Both the position numbers and the translations under genes were made by a program. Below are positions 47,810 through 56,313 of a stretch of 64,000 nucleotides of DNA, in pieces. Each line of letters starts with the position of its first letter. The first letter of the stretch is position 1. The notes under the pieces were generated by a model. That model did no database searches. It had not been told where the DNA came from and saw nothing but the letters and a program-made list of their open reading frames with translations. The DNA lies in contig NZ_KQ948931.1 in the NCBI RefSeq assembly GCF_001514235.1, positions 316,072-380,071 on the forward strand, given 5' to 3'. Origin of the DNA: Streptomyces caeruleatus (GTDB lineage Bacteria; Actinomycetota; Actinomycetes; Streptomycetales; Streptomycetaceae).

Positions 47810-49786
47810 TCACCTCGTGAAGACGAAGTACTTCCAGGCGCCATACGTCGTGGCGTTCACGTTGTCGCCCGACGTCGTGTCGATGTAGGACGAGCGGATC
47901 CGGAAGCGGGGGCCGACGGGCGGCGTGCCGTCGAGGACGACCGAGTCCTTGCCGTAGGTGTCGAGCGCGAAGTACTCGGTGTGCGTGGTGTGCCAGGCGC
48001 CGTCGGAGAACCGCTGGACCTGGAGCTGGTACTTGCGGCCCCGGTACATCGTCATCGTCGTGTTGTGCACCGGGTCCTTGGACTGGCGGAAGTAGTAGTA
48101 CTTCTGGTTCCAGGCCGTGGCCGTCTTGTACGCGCCGCTGAGCGAGGTCGACACCGCCACCTTCGTGTAGACGGTGTTGGTCGTCGTCTTCGCCGCGTAC
48201 CGGGTGTCGCCCGTGAACTTCGCGCTGACCTTGGTGTCCCGGGTCAGCCGGAGGGTCGCGGTCAGGTTGCCGGCCGAGTCGACCGTGCCCTTCTTCACCA
48301 GGGCGTTCGGCTTGTCGGAGCCGTAGGGGTCGGCCCAGATCTCCACCGTGCGGTTCTTGTACGTGGTGCCGAGGTGCGCGGTGAAGGTGACGGCGCTGTT
48401 GTAGCCGTACACCTTGAGGTTGTTGTTCAGCGTCACCGTGGACGCGGATTTGGCGACGGTCACCGAGTCGGCGGCCGTGGCGCCCGCGTGGTCCGCGTCG
48501 CCCGCGTAGGCGGCGGTGTACGTCACCTTGCCGCCGGCCGGCGGGGTGTCCGTGAAGGTGTACGAGCCGTCCGCGGCGACGGTCGCGGTGCCGAGCGCCT
48601 TGCCGGCCGGCGACTCGTCGTCGGTGCGGGTGACGGAGACCTCGGTGCCGGGCGCGAACGCCGTGGACGAGGCCAGCTTGCCCGTCAGCGTCAGCGCCTT
48701 CGCGCGCGGTGCCGTGGCGGGGGCGTCGACCGTGAGGGTGGTGGCGACCTTCGTCGGGTCGTCGTAGACGTGCAGGGCGTAGGCGTCGCTGCCGCCGCGG
48801 GACACCGCGAACAGTTTGCTGCTGTCCGGCGCCCAGGCCAGCCCGCGCGCGGTGAGCTCGTCGGAGCCGAAGGTGAAGTCCTTCAGCGGGATCGAGGTGC
48901 CCGGCTTGAAGAGGTGGACGTCCGGCTCGTCGGTGGAGCTCGTGCCCGCCGCCACGTCGCCGTTCGGGGCGATGTCCACCGCGTTCGGGTACGGGTTGGT
49001 GACGTACTTGCCGTCCTTGGACAGGTCCGTGAGCTTGTAGACGGCCTGGTAGTACGGGGCGCCGCTGGCGGTGACGACGTCCTTGCCGTCGGGCGTGACG
49101 GCCAGGTCCATGAGGTTGCCGCCGCCCGTGGAACCGGGGTCGAAGGCGTACGCGGTCTGGCTGGGCGTGCCCGAGGAGACGTCGTACACCGCGAGGACGA
49201 CCGGGCTCTGGCCGGGGGCGCCCGCGACGAGGGTGCCCGGGGCGCCGGCGGAGGCGTCCAGCATCGGGGCGGAGTACCAGGCGTTGGTGGGCGCCTGGCC
49301 GAGGGCGACGACCGGGTCGGTGCCGGTCAGGTCGAGCGAGCCGATGTTGCCCTGGGCGGCGCCGCCGTAGCCGAACCAGAGCTTGCCGCCGGTCTCGGCG
49401 AGGTACTGCGGGTCGGCGGTGCCCGTGGAGTAGCGGTGGGCCTCGGTGGCGGTCGCGGTGTCGATGGCGACGATCGCGTCGGCGTCGCCCACGGCCGCGT
49501 ACACGGTCCCCGAGTCGGGCGACAGCTCCAGGCCGAGGACGCCGGGCAGCGAGCCGACGGTGCCGACGACCGTGCCGGCGTAGTCGGTGACGACGACCTG
49601 TCCGGCGGTCGGGTCGCTGATGAAGACCCGCTGGTGGACCCCGTCGACGACCATGTCGCCGGTCGACTTCAGGGGCAGGGACGTGCTGGAGTCGGCGGCC
49701 GCCGACCCGGCGCCGGTCGCGACCAGGGCGACCGAGCTGAAGAGGACCGCGAGTGCCGTCGCGGCAGGGAGAGTGCGTCTGCGCAC
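47810..49786 (-). CDS. Secreted beta-propeller protein with Ig-like repeats
   Basis: 658 aa, GTG start. Signal peptide ending in GSAAA, then about 330 residues of YncE-like propeller blades (VFISDPTAGQVVVTDYAGTVVGTVG, LGLELSPDSGTVYAAVGDADAIVAIDTATA, LAWAPDSSKLFAVSRGG), then bacterial Ig-like domains (AKALTLTGKLASSTAFAPGTEVSVTRTD..., KVTYTAAYAGDADHAGATAA) and a C-terminal domain with many aromatic residues and YIDTTSGDNVNATTYGAWKYFVFTR. Extracellular; function unknown. Ends next to a convergent gene. Confidence 0.85.
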   Translation of the reverse strand: MRRRTLPAATALAVLFSSVALVATGAGSAAADSSTSLPLKSTGDMVVDGVHQRVFISDPTAGQVVVTDYAGTVVGTVGSLPGVLGLELSPDSGTVYAAVGDADAIVAIDTATATEAHRYSTGTADPQYLAETGGKLWFGYGGAAQGNIGSLDLTGTDPVVALGQAPTNAWYSAPMLDASAGAPGTLVAGAPGQSPVVLAVYDVSSGTPSQTAYAFDPGSTGGGNLMDLAVTPDGKDVVTASGAPYYQAVYKLTDLSKDGKYVTNPYPNAVDIAPNGDVAAGTSSTDEPDVHLFKPGTSIPLKDFTFGSDELTARGLAWAPDSSKLFAVSRGGSDAYALHVYDDPTKVATTLTVDAPATAPRAKALTLTGKLASSTAFAPGTEVSVTRTDDESPAGKALGTATVAADGSYTFTDTPPAGGKVTYTAAYAGDADHAGATAADSVTVAKSASTVTLNNNLKVYGYNSAVTFTAHLGTTYKNRTVEIWADPYGSDKPNALVKKGTVDSAGNLTATLRLTRDTKVSAKFTGDTRYAAKTTTNTVYTKVAVSTSLSGAYKTATAWNQKYYYFRQSKDPVHNTTMTMYRGRKYQLQVQRFSDGAWHTTHTEYFALDTYGKDSVVLDGTPPVGPRFRIRSSYIDTTSGDNVNATTYGAWKYFVFTR

Positions 49787-49949
49787 GGTGATTTCGAACC
49801 CCCCGGAACGAAAGAAGCGAAGAGAAGAGAAGCCAAGCGATAGAGATCAGGGGCGGACGCGGCAGAAAGGGGCACGCGCACCGCCGTAAGCGATCGCAGG
49901 CTAGATCATCGCGCTGACAGCCGGGTTAAGCCGCATGTAAGAGGGCGGT

Positions 49950-50017
49950 GTGAACGGACCGGCGTGAACGGACCGGCGTGAACGGACCGGTGTGAAAGGA
50001 CCACGTGAACGGACCGG
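49950..50017. repeat. 14-bp tandem repeats upstream of the propeller/Ig gene
   Basis: GTGAACGGACCGGC and variants repeated five times with slight changes (49950-50017). They lie between the NPP1 gene end and the propeller gene start, in a non-coding stretch. Confidence 0.75.
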
Positions 50018-50032
50018 TGCGAGCGCGGAGAA

Positions 50033-50071
50033 GCCCCCGGCGGGACAGGGGGGAGTGTCCCCGCCGGGGGC
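50033..50071 (-). terminator. Terminator after the NPP1-like gene
   Basis: GCCCCCGGCGGG pairs with CCCGCCGGGGGC-type right arm around a loop of about 15 nt (50033-50044 with 50060-50071), 19 bp beyond the stop at 50090. Confidence 0.75.
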
Positions 50072-50089
50072 GGCTTTGGTGGGCCGGGG

Positions 50090-50940
50090 TCAGTTGCTCC
50101 AGGCGTTGAACTGGATGCCGGACGGCTTGGCCTCGTTCAGGTCCTTGCGGAAGTGGTCTTCCTGGTCCTGGAGGGGGAAGTTGGCCTTGCCCCACTTGGA
50201 CTTCTCAAGGGCGTTCCACGCGCTCCGGTAGTTGCTCCACAGGATGCTGTAGGGGGCCAGGGTGGGCCGGTCCCAGCCACCGTCCCCCCACGCCTCCGCC
50301 CGCTCGCCGGCCTTCGCGAAGCGGAAGGAGTGCGTCAGGCCGCCGTCCTTGTGGTAGACGACCTTGATGCGCTTGCCCACGCGCTCCACGTCGTTGAACC
50401 GCTTGGTGGTGTAGTTGCCGTGGGCGGAGACGGACACGTAGCTGGGCCACTGGTCCTTGCCGTGGTACCAGACCACGGCAAGGACCACCACTCGTGGCGG
50501 TGCCCGCCGACAACGTTGCCGGGCGCGTTCTGGTCCTTCTCGAAGTACAGGGTGTAGATGATGCCGCACCAGCCGGAACCCTTGTCGCACTTGGCCCGCG
50601 AGTAGGTGTTGGCCTTGCCGAGGTGGTTGGTGCGGCAGCCGCCGGTGATCGATCCGGTGTCCTGGAGACCGCCGTTGAGTCTCCCGTTCGACTCGACGGC
50701 GGCTGCGGGGAAGCAACTGTCGGAGTCGTAGTCGAAGAGAGGCTGGAACATCTCCTGCGTCGGCGCCGCCTGCCACACCTTGTCGATGGTGATCGGGTTC
50801 AGGATCGCGGCGTTCGCGCTGCCGGCCAGGCCGGCCGTCAGCGCGGCGACGCTGCCCGCGACGACCGCTGCCTTGCCCAGGCGGGACGTCCTCTTGGCCT
50901 TGCCCTTGGTCTTGAACTTGGTCCTGAGTGCCTGCGACAT
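50090..50940 (-). pseudogene. NPP1/NLP family necrosis-inducing-like gene, frameshifted
   Basis: Coding starts at ATG 50940 (MSQALRTKFKTKGKAKRTS, signal about 1-45, ending ANA) and runs through FPAAAVESNGRLNGGL to GGHRHEW. There the frame is lost near 50485-50490. The next frame carries VVVLAVVWYHGKDQWPSYVS and the rest of the domain to the stop at 50090. The GHRHEW motif is the metal-site heptapeptide (consensus GHRHDWE) of NLP proteins. A single-base loss after it is the simplest explanation. A sequencing error is possible; the flanking sequence is otherwise intact and the terminator is retained. Confidence 0.8.
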
Positions 50941-51372
50941 GCGGGTCTCCTCCAGTTGCTCGGTCCGCCGATGCGGCGTGGCGAGATCGAGACTGGAGAG
51001 GGGAGAAGTTGTACGGCAGCCCTGCTGATCAGGGCGATCAATTCCTCTCGTCCTTTCGTGGCGCTGTTCTCCTGGCGGCCATCCCGCGCCGCTGACCCGT
51101 TCCGCGCCGTTCACCTCGCGTTTCGTCGCGTCCGGGTGGCCGTCGACCGCCGCTGCCGACTCGTGGAACCGAGGAATTGATCGCCGCGTCCTCTTTGTCA
51201 GGACAATCAAGGTGATCAAATTCCATGATCAGTGGCTACTTGTCCGGTGATGTACGTCCTGTCGCCTTTCATTTGCCTGTATGTCACTGAGGGCATGCCC
51301 GGGTGAAAGGTCACGCGGCGTATGGTCGCCGCCCTGACGTCGGTTTCGTCAGCTGTGTGGAGGTACGTGCAC
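50941..51372. other. 432-bp intergenic region with repeated GATCAATTCC words
   Basis: No gene seen. It holds GCGATCAATTCCTC (51034-51047) and its exact inverse GAGGAATTGATCGC (51171-51184), a related GATCAAATTCC (51214-51224), two TGATCA palindromes (51213-51218, 51226-51231), and a hairpin GCCCTG-N5-CAGGGC (about 51019-51035). It is the promoter region of the reverse-strand NPP1 gene and the forward HTH-nSTAND gene. Confidence 0.6.
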
Positions 51373-54300
51373 ATGGGTCGTCCCGAAAGACCCCTGGACC
51401 CCGCGTCCGGTCCCGTAGCCCGGCTCGCCCACGAGCTCCGCGAGGTCCGCAAGGACGCGGGCACCCCCTCGTACCGGCGGATGGCCGAGGCAGCCGGATT
51501 CTCCGCGACAACGCTGTCGCAGGCCGCGGCCGGCGAACGGCTGCCGTCGCTCGCCGTCGTCCAGGGCTACGTCAAGGCCTGCGGCGGCGACCCCCTGGAG
51601 TGGGAGCCCCGCTGGAAGGAGGCGGAGGCGGCGGTCGCCGAGGCGGTGCGCGAGGAGTCGGCGGACACCGCACCGCCGTACCGGGGCCTCGCCCGCTTCG
51701 AGCCCGGCGACCGGCACCTCTTCTTCGGCCGGGAACGGATGGTCGAGGAGCTGCACCGGCTGGTGTGCGACCACCGGTTCGCGGTGCTGTTCGGGGCGTC
51801 CGGCAGCGGCAAGTCCTCGCTGCTGCGCGCGGGGCTGCTCCCCGTCCTGCGTGAGGAGATCGCCCTCAGTGGCAGCCCGGCGGTGCTGCGGGTGCTCACC
51901 CCGGGCCCGCGGCCCGCGCAGACCTACGGCCATCTGCTGGCACCCGCCGAGGACGAGCCGGAGAGCTGGGTCGTGGTCGACCAGTTCGAGGAGGCCTTCA
52001 CCCTGTGCCGGGACCGCGAGGAACGGGCCCGCTTCATCGACCTGCTGCTCGCCGCCCGGGGCCCGGCCAGTCGGCTGCGGGTGCTGGTGACCGTACGGGC
52101 CGACTTCTACGCCCGCTGCTCCGAGCACCGGGGCCTGGCCGACGCGCTCTCCGGCGCCGGGCTGCTGCTCGGGCCGATGACGGCCGACGAGCTGCGCGAC
52201 GCCGTGACCAAGCCGGCGCAGGCCGCCGGGCTGCTGGTGGAGCGGGAGCTGGCCGCACGGATCGTCGAGGAGGTCGTCGACCAGCCCGGCGGACTGCCGA
52301 TGCTCTCGCACGCGCTGCTGGAGACCTGGCGGCGCCGCAAGGGCCGGGTGCTCAGCCTCGCCACCTACCAGGCGGCCGGCGGGGTGCGCGGCGCCATCGC
52401 GGCGACGGCGGAGGAGGTGTACGAGCAGCTGACCGAGGCCCAGGCGCGCACCGCCCGGCTGCTGCTGCTGCGGCTGGTCGAGCCAGGTCAGGGCACCCCC
52501 GACACCCGGCGCCCGCTGACCCGGGCCGACCTGGCCGAGTGGACCGATCCGGAGGTGCCGGGGGTGGTCGACCGGCTGGCCCGCGCCCGCCTGCTCACCA
52601 CCGACGAGGACGGCGTCCAGCTCGCCCACGAGGCCCTGATCACCTGCTGGCCACGCTTGTCCGGCTGGCTGGAGCAGGACCGCGAACGGCTGCGCCACCA
52701 CCGCCGGCTGACCGAGGCCGCCCGCGCCTGGCTGGAGCACGACCGCGACCCCGGCGGGCTGTACCGGGGCAGCAGGCTGGCGCGGGCCGAGGAACTGTTC
52801 GGGGACGACGACGGCACGCTCACCGTCTCGGAGCGGGCGTTCCTCGTCGCCGCGCTGGAGGCCCGGGACGCGGAGCGGCGGGCCGCCGCGCGGACGGCCC
52901 GCAGGTCCCGGGTGCTGGGCACCGCCCTGTCCGCCGTCCTGGCGGTAGCGCTGGTGGTGGGCCTGACCGCGTGGAGCCAGCACCGTGACAACGAACGGCA
53001 GCGCACCGACACCGCCGCCCGCCGGATCGCCTCCGTCGCCGACTCGCTGCGCACCACCGACCCGCGCGCCGCCATGCTGCTGGGCGTCGCCGCCTGGCGG
53101 GTCTCCCCGCTCCCCGAGTCCCGCCGGGCCCTGCTCGGCGCCCTCGCCCAGCCCGAACAGGACACCTTCTCCGACCCCGCCCCCGGCGACAGCGCCTTCC
53201 GCTTCCTCGCCGCCTCCGGCCGGGTCCTGCTGAGCGTCGAGGACCGCACATGGCGGACGTACGACGTGGCCACGCACCGCCGCACCGGTTCTGGCCGGCT
53301 CCCGGTCGACGGCGATCAGGTGGTCGGGACCTCTCCGGACGCGAAGGTGATCGCGGTGTCCGGTGCGGACGGCATCCGGCTGTGGGACACGGCGACGGGG
53401 CGCTGGACCGGCGGTGGGCCGTGGCCGGCGTCCTCCGACGACGTCGTCGTCGGGAACCACGCCTACCTCGTGACCGGCACCAAGGACGAACGGGCGCGCG
53501 TGCGCTCCCGCACCGACGGAACGCCCCTGTTCGAGGGCCCGGAGGCCGGCAGCGCGGACATGGCCCCCGACGCCCGCACGGTCGCCGTCTGCCCCACGGG
53601 CGGCCAGGGCGCCACGCCCCAGGTGTCCGTCGCCACCGGCGACCGCGCCTCGTCCGGCGAGGGGCGCGCGCCCCAGGTGTGGGACGTCGCCGGCCACCGA
53701 GAGCTGCCCGGCGACTGGACGCGGGACAAGGACGTCTGTGCCGACAACGACTCCACCCTGGTCATGGGCGGCGGACAGCGGATGGCCGCCCTCTCCCCGG
53801 CCGGCATCCGCGTCTGGGACACCGGATCGGGGCGGCTGCTGGCCGACCTGACCGCCGCCAACGCCACGTACGCCGCCTTCAGCGGGGACGGGAAGTTCCT
53901 GGCGGCGGCCGACAGCACGGAGATCAAGGTGTGGCGGCTGTCGTCGCCCGACGCCCCGGTCTTCCGGCACTCCCTCAACAACCAGTACCTGTACGGAGGC
54001 CTCGCCTGGGACCCCGAGCACCCGGTTCTGCGCTATCTGGAGGCCGGTACGGTCCACTCCCTGGACGTGTCGGCGGCGACGACGTCGGCCTGGCACGACG
54101 ACGGCCTGGCGGGCGCGCGGCTCGCACCGGACGGCCGCACTCTCGCCACCGCCGAACGAACCGGCACCAGCTACCGCTTCCGGTTGCGCGACACCCGGGA
54201 CGACCAGCCGGCCCGAACCCTGCCGTCGCCGCCGTTCCCCGTCGCCGACGCGGGCACGGACCCGGTCGTCCCCGCCGACACCATGGCGTTGACGGCGTTC

Positions 54301-55161
54301 AGCCCGGACGGCGGACTGTTCGCGTACGGCGTCTCGGCGCCGGGCCGGGAAGCGAGCCCGCAACGGATCACGATCTGGGACGTACGCCACCACAGGGTCC
54401 GGGACACCCTGGACCTGGCCACCGCCGACTCGACGCCGGTGATCGAGCTCGCCCTGGGCTCCGGCGGCCGCACCCTCTACGCCGTGCGTACGCCCGCGGT
54501 GGGCGACCTGGCCGACGAGGTCTGGGACACCGCGAGCCACCGGCGCACCTCCGTGGTCACCGGTCTGACCAGCAGCCACCTCGCCGTGCGCCCCGACGGC
54601 GGCCTGCTCGTCGGCGACAACCGCGTCGCCCGCCTGCCGAAGGGGTCGGTGGCCGGGAAGGACCTGGTGCAGGGCGACCAGATCGGCGCCGTCGCCTTCA
54701 GCGGGGACGGCACCCGGCTGGCGGTGGGCGACGGGACCGGCCGGGTCGCGTTGTGGGACGGGGAGCTGAAGCGCAAGGCCGGCGTCCTGCGCAACGTCTT
54801 CCCGGCCCGGCTCGGCGACACTCCGGAGGGCGTCAGCGCGCTCGCGCTGAGCCCCGATGGCCGCACGCTCGCCGTGGGCGGCAGCTCGGGAACGCTCCAG
54901 CTGTGGGACGTCGCCACCCAGCAGCCGCTCGGCGGGCCGCTGCCGACGGCCGGCGAGGAGATCGTCTCGGTGGCGTTCAGCGCGGACAGCGGCACGGTCT
55001 ACGCGGCCGGGATCCATGTGCCGCTCCAGCGCTACGTCGTCGACCCGGGCCGGGTGGCCGAGCGGGTCTGCGACCGGCTGGACGGCGGCGGCCGGCTGAC
55101 GCGGGCCCAGTGGAGGACGTATGTGCCGGACGCGCCGTACCGGAAGGTGTGCGCGGGCTGA
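51373..55161 (+). CDS. HTH-nSTAND-WD40 protein
   Basis: 1262 aa. N-terminal helix-turn-helix (about 15-75: ELREVRKDAGTPSYRRMAEAAGFSATTLS), then an nSTAND1-type NTPase (Walker A GASGSGKSS at 141-149, Walker B WVVVDQFEEAF near 199, sensor regions to about 420), a coiled or helical linker, a transmembrane-like helix (VLGTALSAVLAVALVVGLTAW, about 515-535) and about 650 residues of WD40-type blades (RLWDTATGR, IRVWDTGSG, LQLWDVATQ). STAND NTPases of this type act as signal-controlled switches; some related proteins have defence functions. Start at ATG 51373 with TGGAGGT 8 nt upstream. Regulated region shared with the NPP1-like pseudogene. Confidence 0.9.
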   Translation: MGRPERPLDPASGPVARLAHELREVRKDAGTPSYRRMAEAAGFSATTLSQAAAGERLPSLAVVQGYVKACGGDPLEWEPRWKEAEAAVAEAVREESADTAPPYRGLARFEPGDRHLFFGRERMVEELHRLVCDHRFAVLFGASGSGKSSLLRAGLLPVLREEIALSGSPAVLRVLTPGPRPAQTYGHLLAPAEDEPESWVVVDQFEEAFTLCRDREERARFIDLLLAARGPASRLRVLVTVRADFYARCSEHRGLADALSGAGLLLGPMTADELRDAVTKPAQAAGLLVERELAARIVEEVVDQPGGLPMLSHALLETWRRRKGRVLSLATYQAAGGVRGAIAATAEEVYEQLTEAQARTARLLLLRLVEPGQGTPDTRRPLTRADLAEWTDPEVPGVVDRLARARLLTTDEDGVQLAHEALITCWPRLSGWLEQDRERLRHHRRLTEAARAWLEHDRDPGGLYRGSRLARAEELFGDDDGTLTVSERAFLVAALEARDAERRAAARTARRSRVLGTALSAVLAVALVVGLTAWSQHRDNERQRTDTAARRIASVADSLRTTDPRAAMLLGVAAWRVSPLPESRRALLGALAQPEQDTFSDPAPGDSAFRFLAASGRVLLSVEDRTWRTYDVATHRRTGSGRLPVDGDQVVGTSPDAKVIAVSGADGIRLWDTATGRWTGGGPWPASSDDVVVGNHAYLVTGTKDERARVRSRTDGTPLFEGPEAGSADMAPDARTVAVCPTGGQGATPQVSVATGDRASSGEGRAPQVWDVAGHRELPGDWTRDKDVCADNDSTLVMGGGQRMAALSPAGIRVWDTGSGRLLADLTAANATYAAFSGDGKFLAAADSTEIKVWRLSSPDAPVFRHSLNNQYLYGGLAWDPEHPVLRYLEAGTVHSLDVSAATTSAWHDDGLAGARLAPDGRTLATAERTGTSYRFRLRDTRDDQPARTLPSPPFPVADAGTDPVVPADTMALTAFSPDGGLFAYGVSAPGREASPQRITIWDVRHHRVRDTLDLATADSTPVIELALGSGGRTLYAVRTPAVGDLADEVWDTASHRRTSVVTGLTSSHLAVRPDGGLLVGDNRVARLPKGSVAGKDLVQGDQIGAVAFSGDGTRLAVGDGTGRVALWDGELKRKAGVLRNVFPARLGDTPEGVSALALSPDGRTLAVGGSSGTLQLWDVATQQPLGGPLPTAGEEIVSVAFSADSGTVYAAGIHVPLQRYVVDPGRVAERVCDRLDGGGRLTRAQWRTYVPDAPYRKVCAG

Positions 55162-55360
55162 CAGCCCCCGGGTTGATTGATTGCCCTGATCAGACGGGGT
55201 ACTGATCAATGATCCGGCCTGTCAGTCTCGATCGGGCCGTGACGCGGGCCAACCTCCTCCGCCCGCGTCACGGTCCTGTGCGCCTTTGTGGAACCTTTGC
55301 TCGCGGGCGGGCGTTGATCGAGTGAGCGTGCACGACCCGACGAATACCGAGGTGACGTCA

Positions 55361-55963
55361 ATGGCACTGTTCGACCGGCTCAAGGACCAGGCCAAGCAAC
55401 TCCAGCAGCAGGTCCAGGGCGGCGGCCACGGCGCGGCCGGTGGCCATGGCGGTCACGGCGGCCACGGTGGCGCGGCGGCCGGCGGCTCGCACGGAAGTGC
55501 GCACGGCAGCTCGCGGGGCGGTTCGAAGGCCCAGCTGGTGGGTCTGCTGAAGAGCCAGCTCGGCTCCCTGAAGAGCGAGCTGAAGAGCGGCGCGTACCGG
55601 GACGCCAGCATGGCGATGTGCGCTCTGGTCGCGGCGGCGGACGGCCATGTGGACGCGGCCGAGCGCCAGCAGATGGAGTCGATGATCCTCAGCAACGACG
55701 TGCTGCAGAACTTCCCGCCGGACCAGCTGCGCCAGCGTTTCAACCGGCATGTGGACCAGCTCACCCGCAACTTCCCGCAGGGCAAGACCGAGGCCATGCA
55801 GGAGATCGCCAAGGCCGCCAAGAAGCCCACCGAGGCCCGCGCGGTCGTCCAGACCGGCATCGTCATCGCCGGCGCCGACGGCCACTTCTCCCAGGCCGAG
55901 CAGGCGGTCCTCCGCGAGGCCTGCGCGGCCCTTGGCCTGAACCCCGTGGAGTTCCAGCTCTGA
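55361..55963 (+). CDS. TerB-family tellurite-resistance protein
   Basis: 200 aa. N-terminal amphipathic helix (MALFDRLKDQAKQLQQQVQ), a Gly/His-rich low-complexity stretch (residues about 22-58) and a TerB domain (about 65-198) with AMCALVAAADGHVDAAERQQM and VIAGADGHFSQAEQAVLREAC, each with an acidic Asp-Gly-His turn likely to hold a metal. Start at ATG 55361 with GAGGTG upstream. No other ter genes adjacent. The Gly/His repeat could bind metals. Confidence 0.92.
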   Translation: MALFDRLKDQAKQLQQQVQGGGHGAAGGHGGHGGHGGAAAGGSHGSAHGSSRGGSKAQLVGLLKSQLGSLKSELKSGAYRDASMAMCALVAAADGHVDAAERQQMESMILSNDVLQNFPPDQLRQRFNRHVDQLTRNFPQGKTEAMQEIAKAAKKPTEARAVVQTGIVIAGADGHFSQAEQAVLREACAALGLNPVEFQL

Positions 55964-55991
55964 CGTGTCCGACGCGTCCGACGCGTCCGCA

Positions 55992-56028
55992 GGCCCCGGT
56001 GGGGACACGCTGAGTGTCCTGCCGGGGC
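55992..56028. terminator. Terminator after the TerB gene
   Basis: GGCCCCGG...GGACAC pairs with GTGTCC...CCGGGGCC (55992-56007 with 56013-56028) with a small internal loop. It lies between convergent genes. Confidence 0.7.
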
Positions 56029-56043
56029 CGGCTTGTGCGACTT

Positions 56044-56214
56044 TCAGCCACGCTCCGGCTGCGAGATGACATGCTGAGCCGGTCGCTGGGCAGGATCCGG
56101 CACCTCCGCGGGCGCCGGCCCCGCGTTCGCCGCCAGGATCAACGTCGCCACGGCGGCCACCGCCGCGGCGAACCCTCGGGTGTAGCGCTCGGCGGTGCTG
56201 GTGCGTTCCTGCAC
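56044..56214 (-). CDS. Small exported or membrane protein (hypothetical)
   Basis: 56 codons from GTG 56214 (VQERTSTAERYTRGFAAAVA) to TGA at 56044-56046. One hydrophobic segment (FAAAVAAVATLILAANAG) followed by a Pro/Ala/Gln-rich tail. The gene is short, has only a GAGGT with tight spacing as ribosome binding site, but is open in the right frame, GC-rich at third positions and sits in the position of a divergent partner to the XRE-TPR gene. Moderately supported. Confidence 0.5.
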   Translation of the reverse strand: MQERTSTAERYTRGFAAAVAAVATLILAANAGPAPAEVPDPAQRPAQHVISQPERG

Positions 56215-56232
56215 GGCGACCTCGCAACAGCG

Positions 56233-56268
56233 TTGTGTTAACCACGTTTAATACGCGGTTTAACCTAG
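56233..56268. promoter_or_regulatory. AT-rich divergent promoter region with repeated GTTTAA words
   Basis: TTAACCACGTTTAATACGCG then GGTTTAACC: a direct GTTTAA repeat 13 bp apart and a TTAACC...GGTTTAA inverted pair. The only AT-rich patch between the small protein gene and the XRE-TPR regulator, suggesting a promoter and operator. Confidence 0.45.
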
Positions 56269-56313
56269 GCGCTGCCGGACGCGAACGGCAAGAGGCGCAG
56301 GGGGAGTTGGGCG

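Noticed and set aside
49780..49800. tRNA-like GGTTCGAA word
   Set aside because: No acceptor stem or anticodon arm around it; it is simply the leader of the propeller/Ig gene.
51349..55209. 1286-codon open frame on the minus strand opposite the HTH-nSTAND-WD40 gene
   Set aside because: No motif, composition typical of antisense frames in high-GC DNA; the + strand gene has clear Walker motifs and WD40 repeats.
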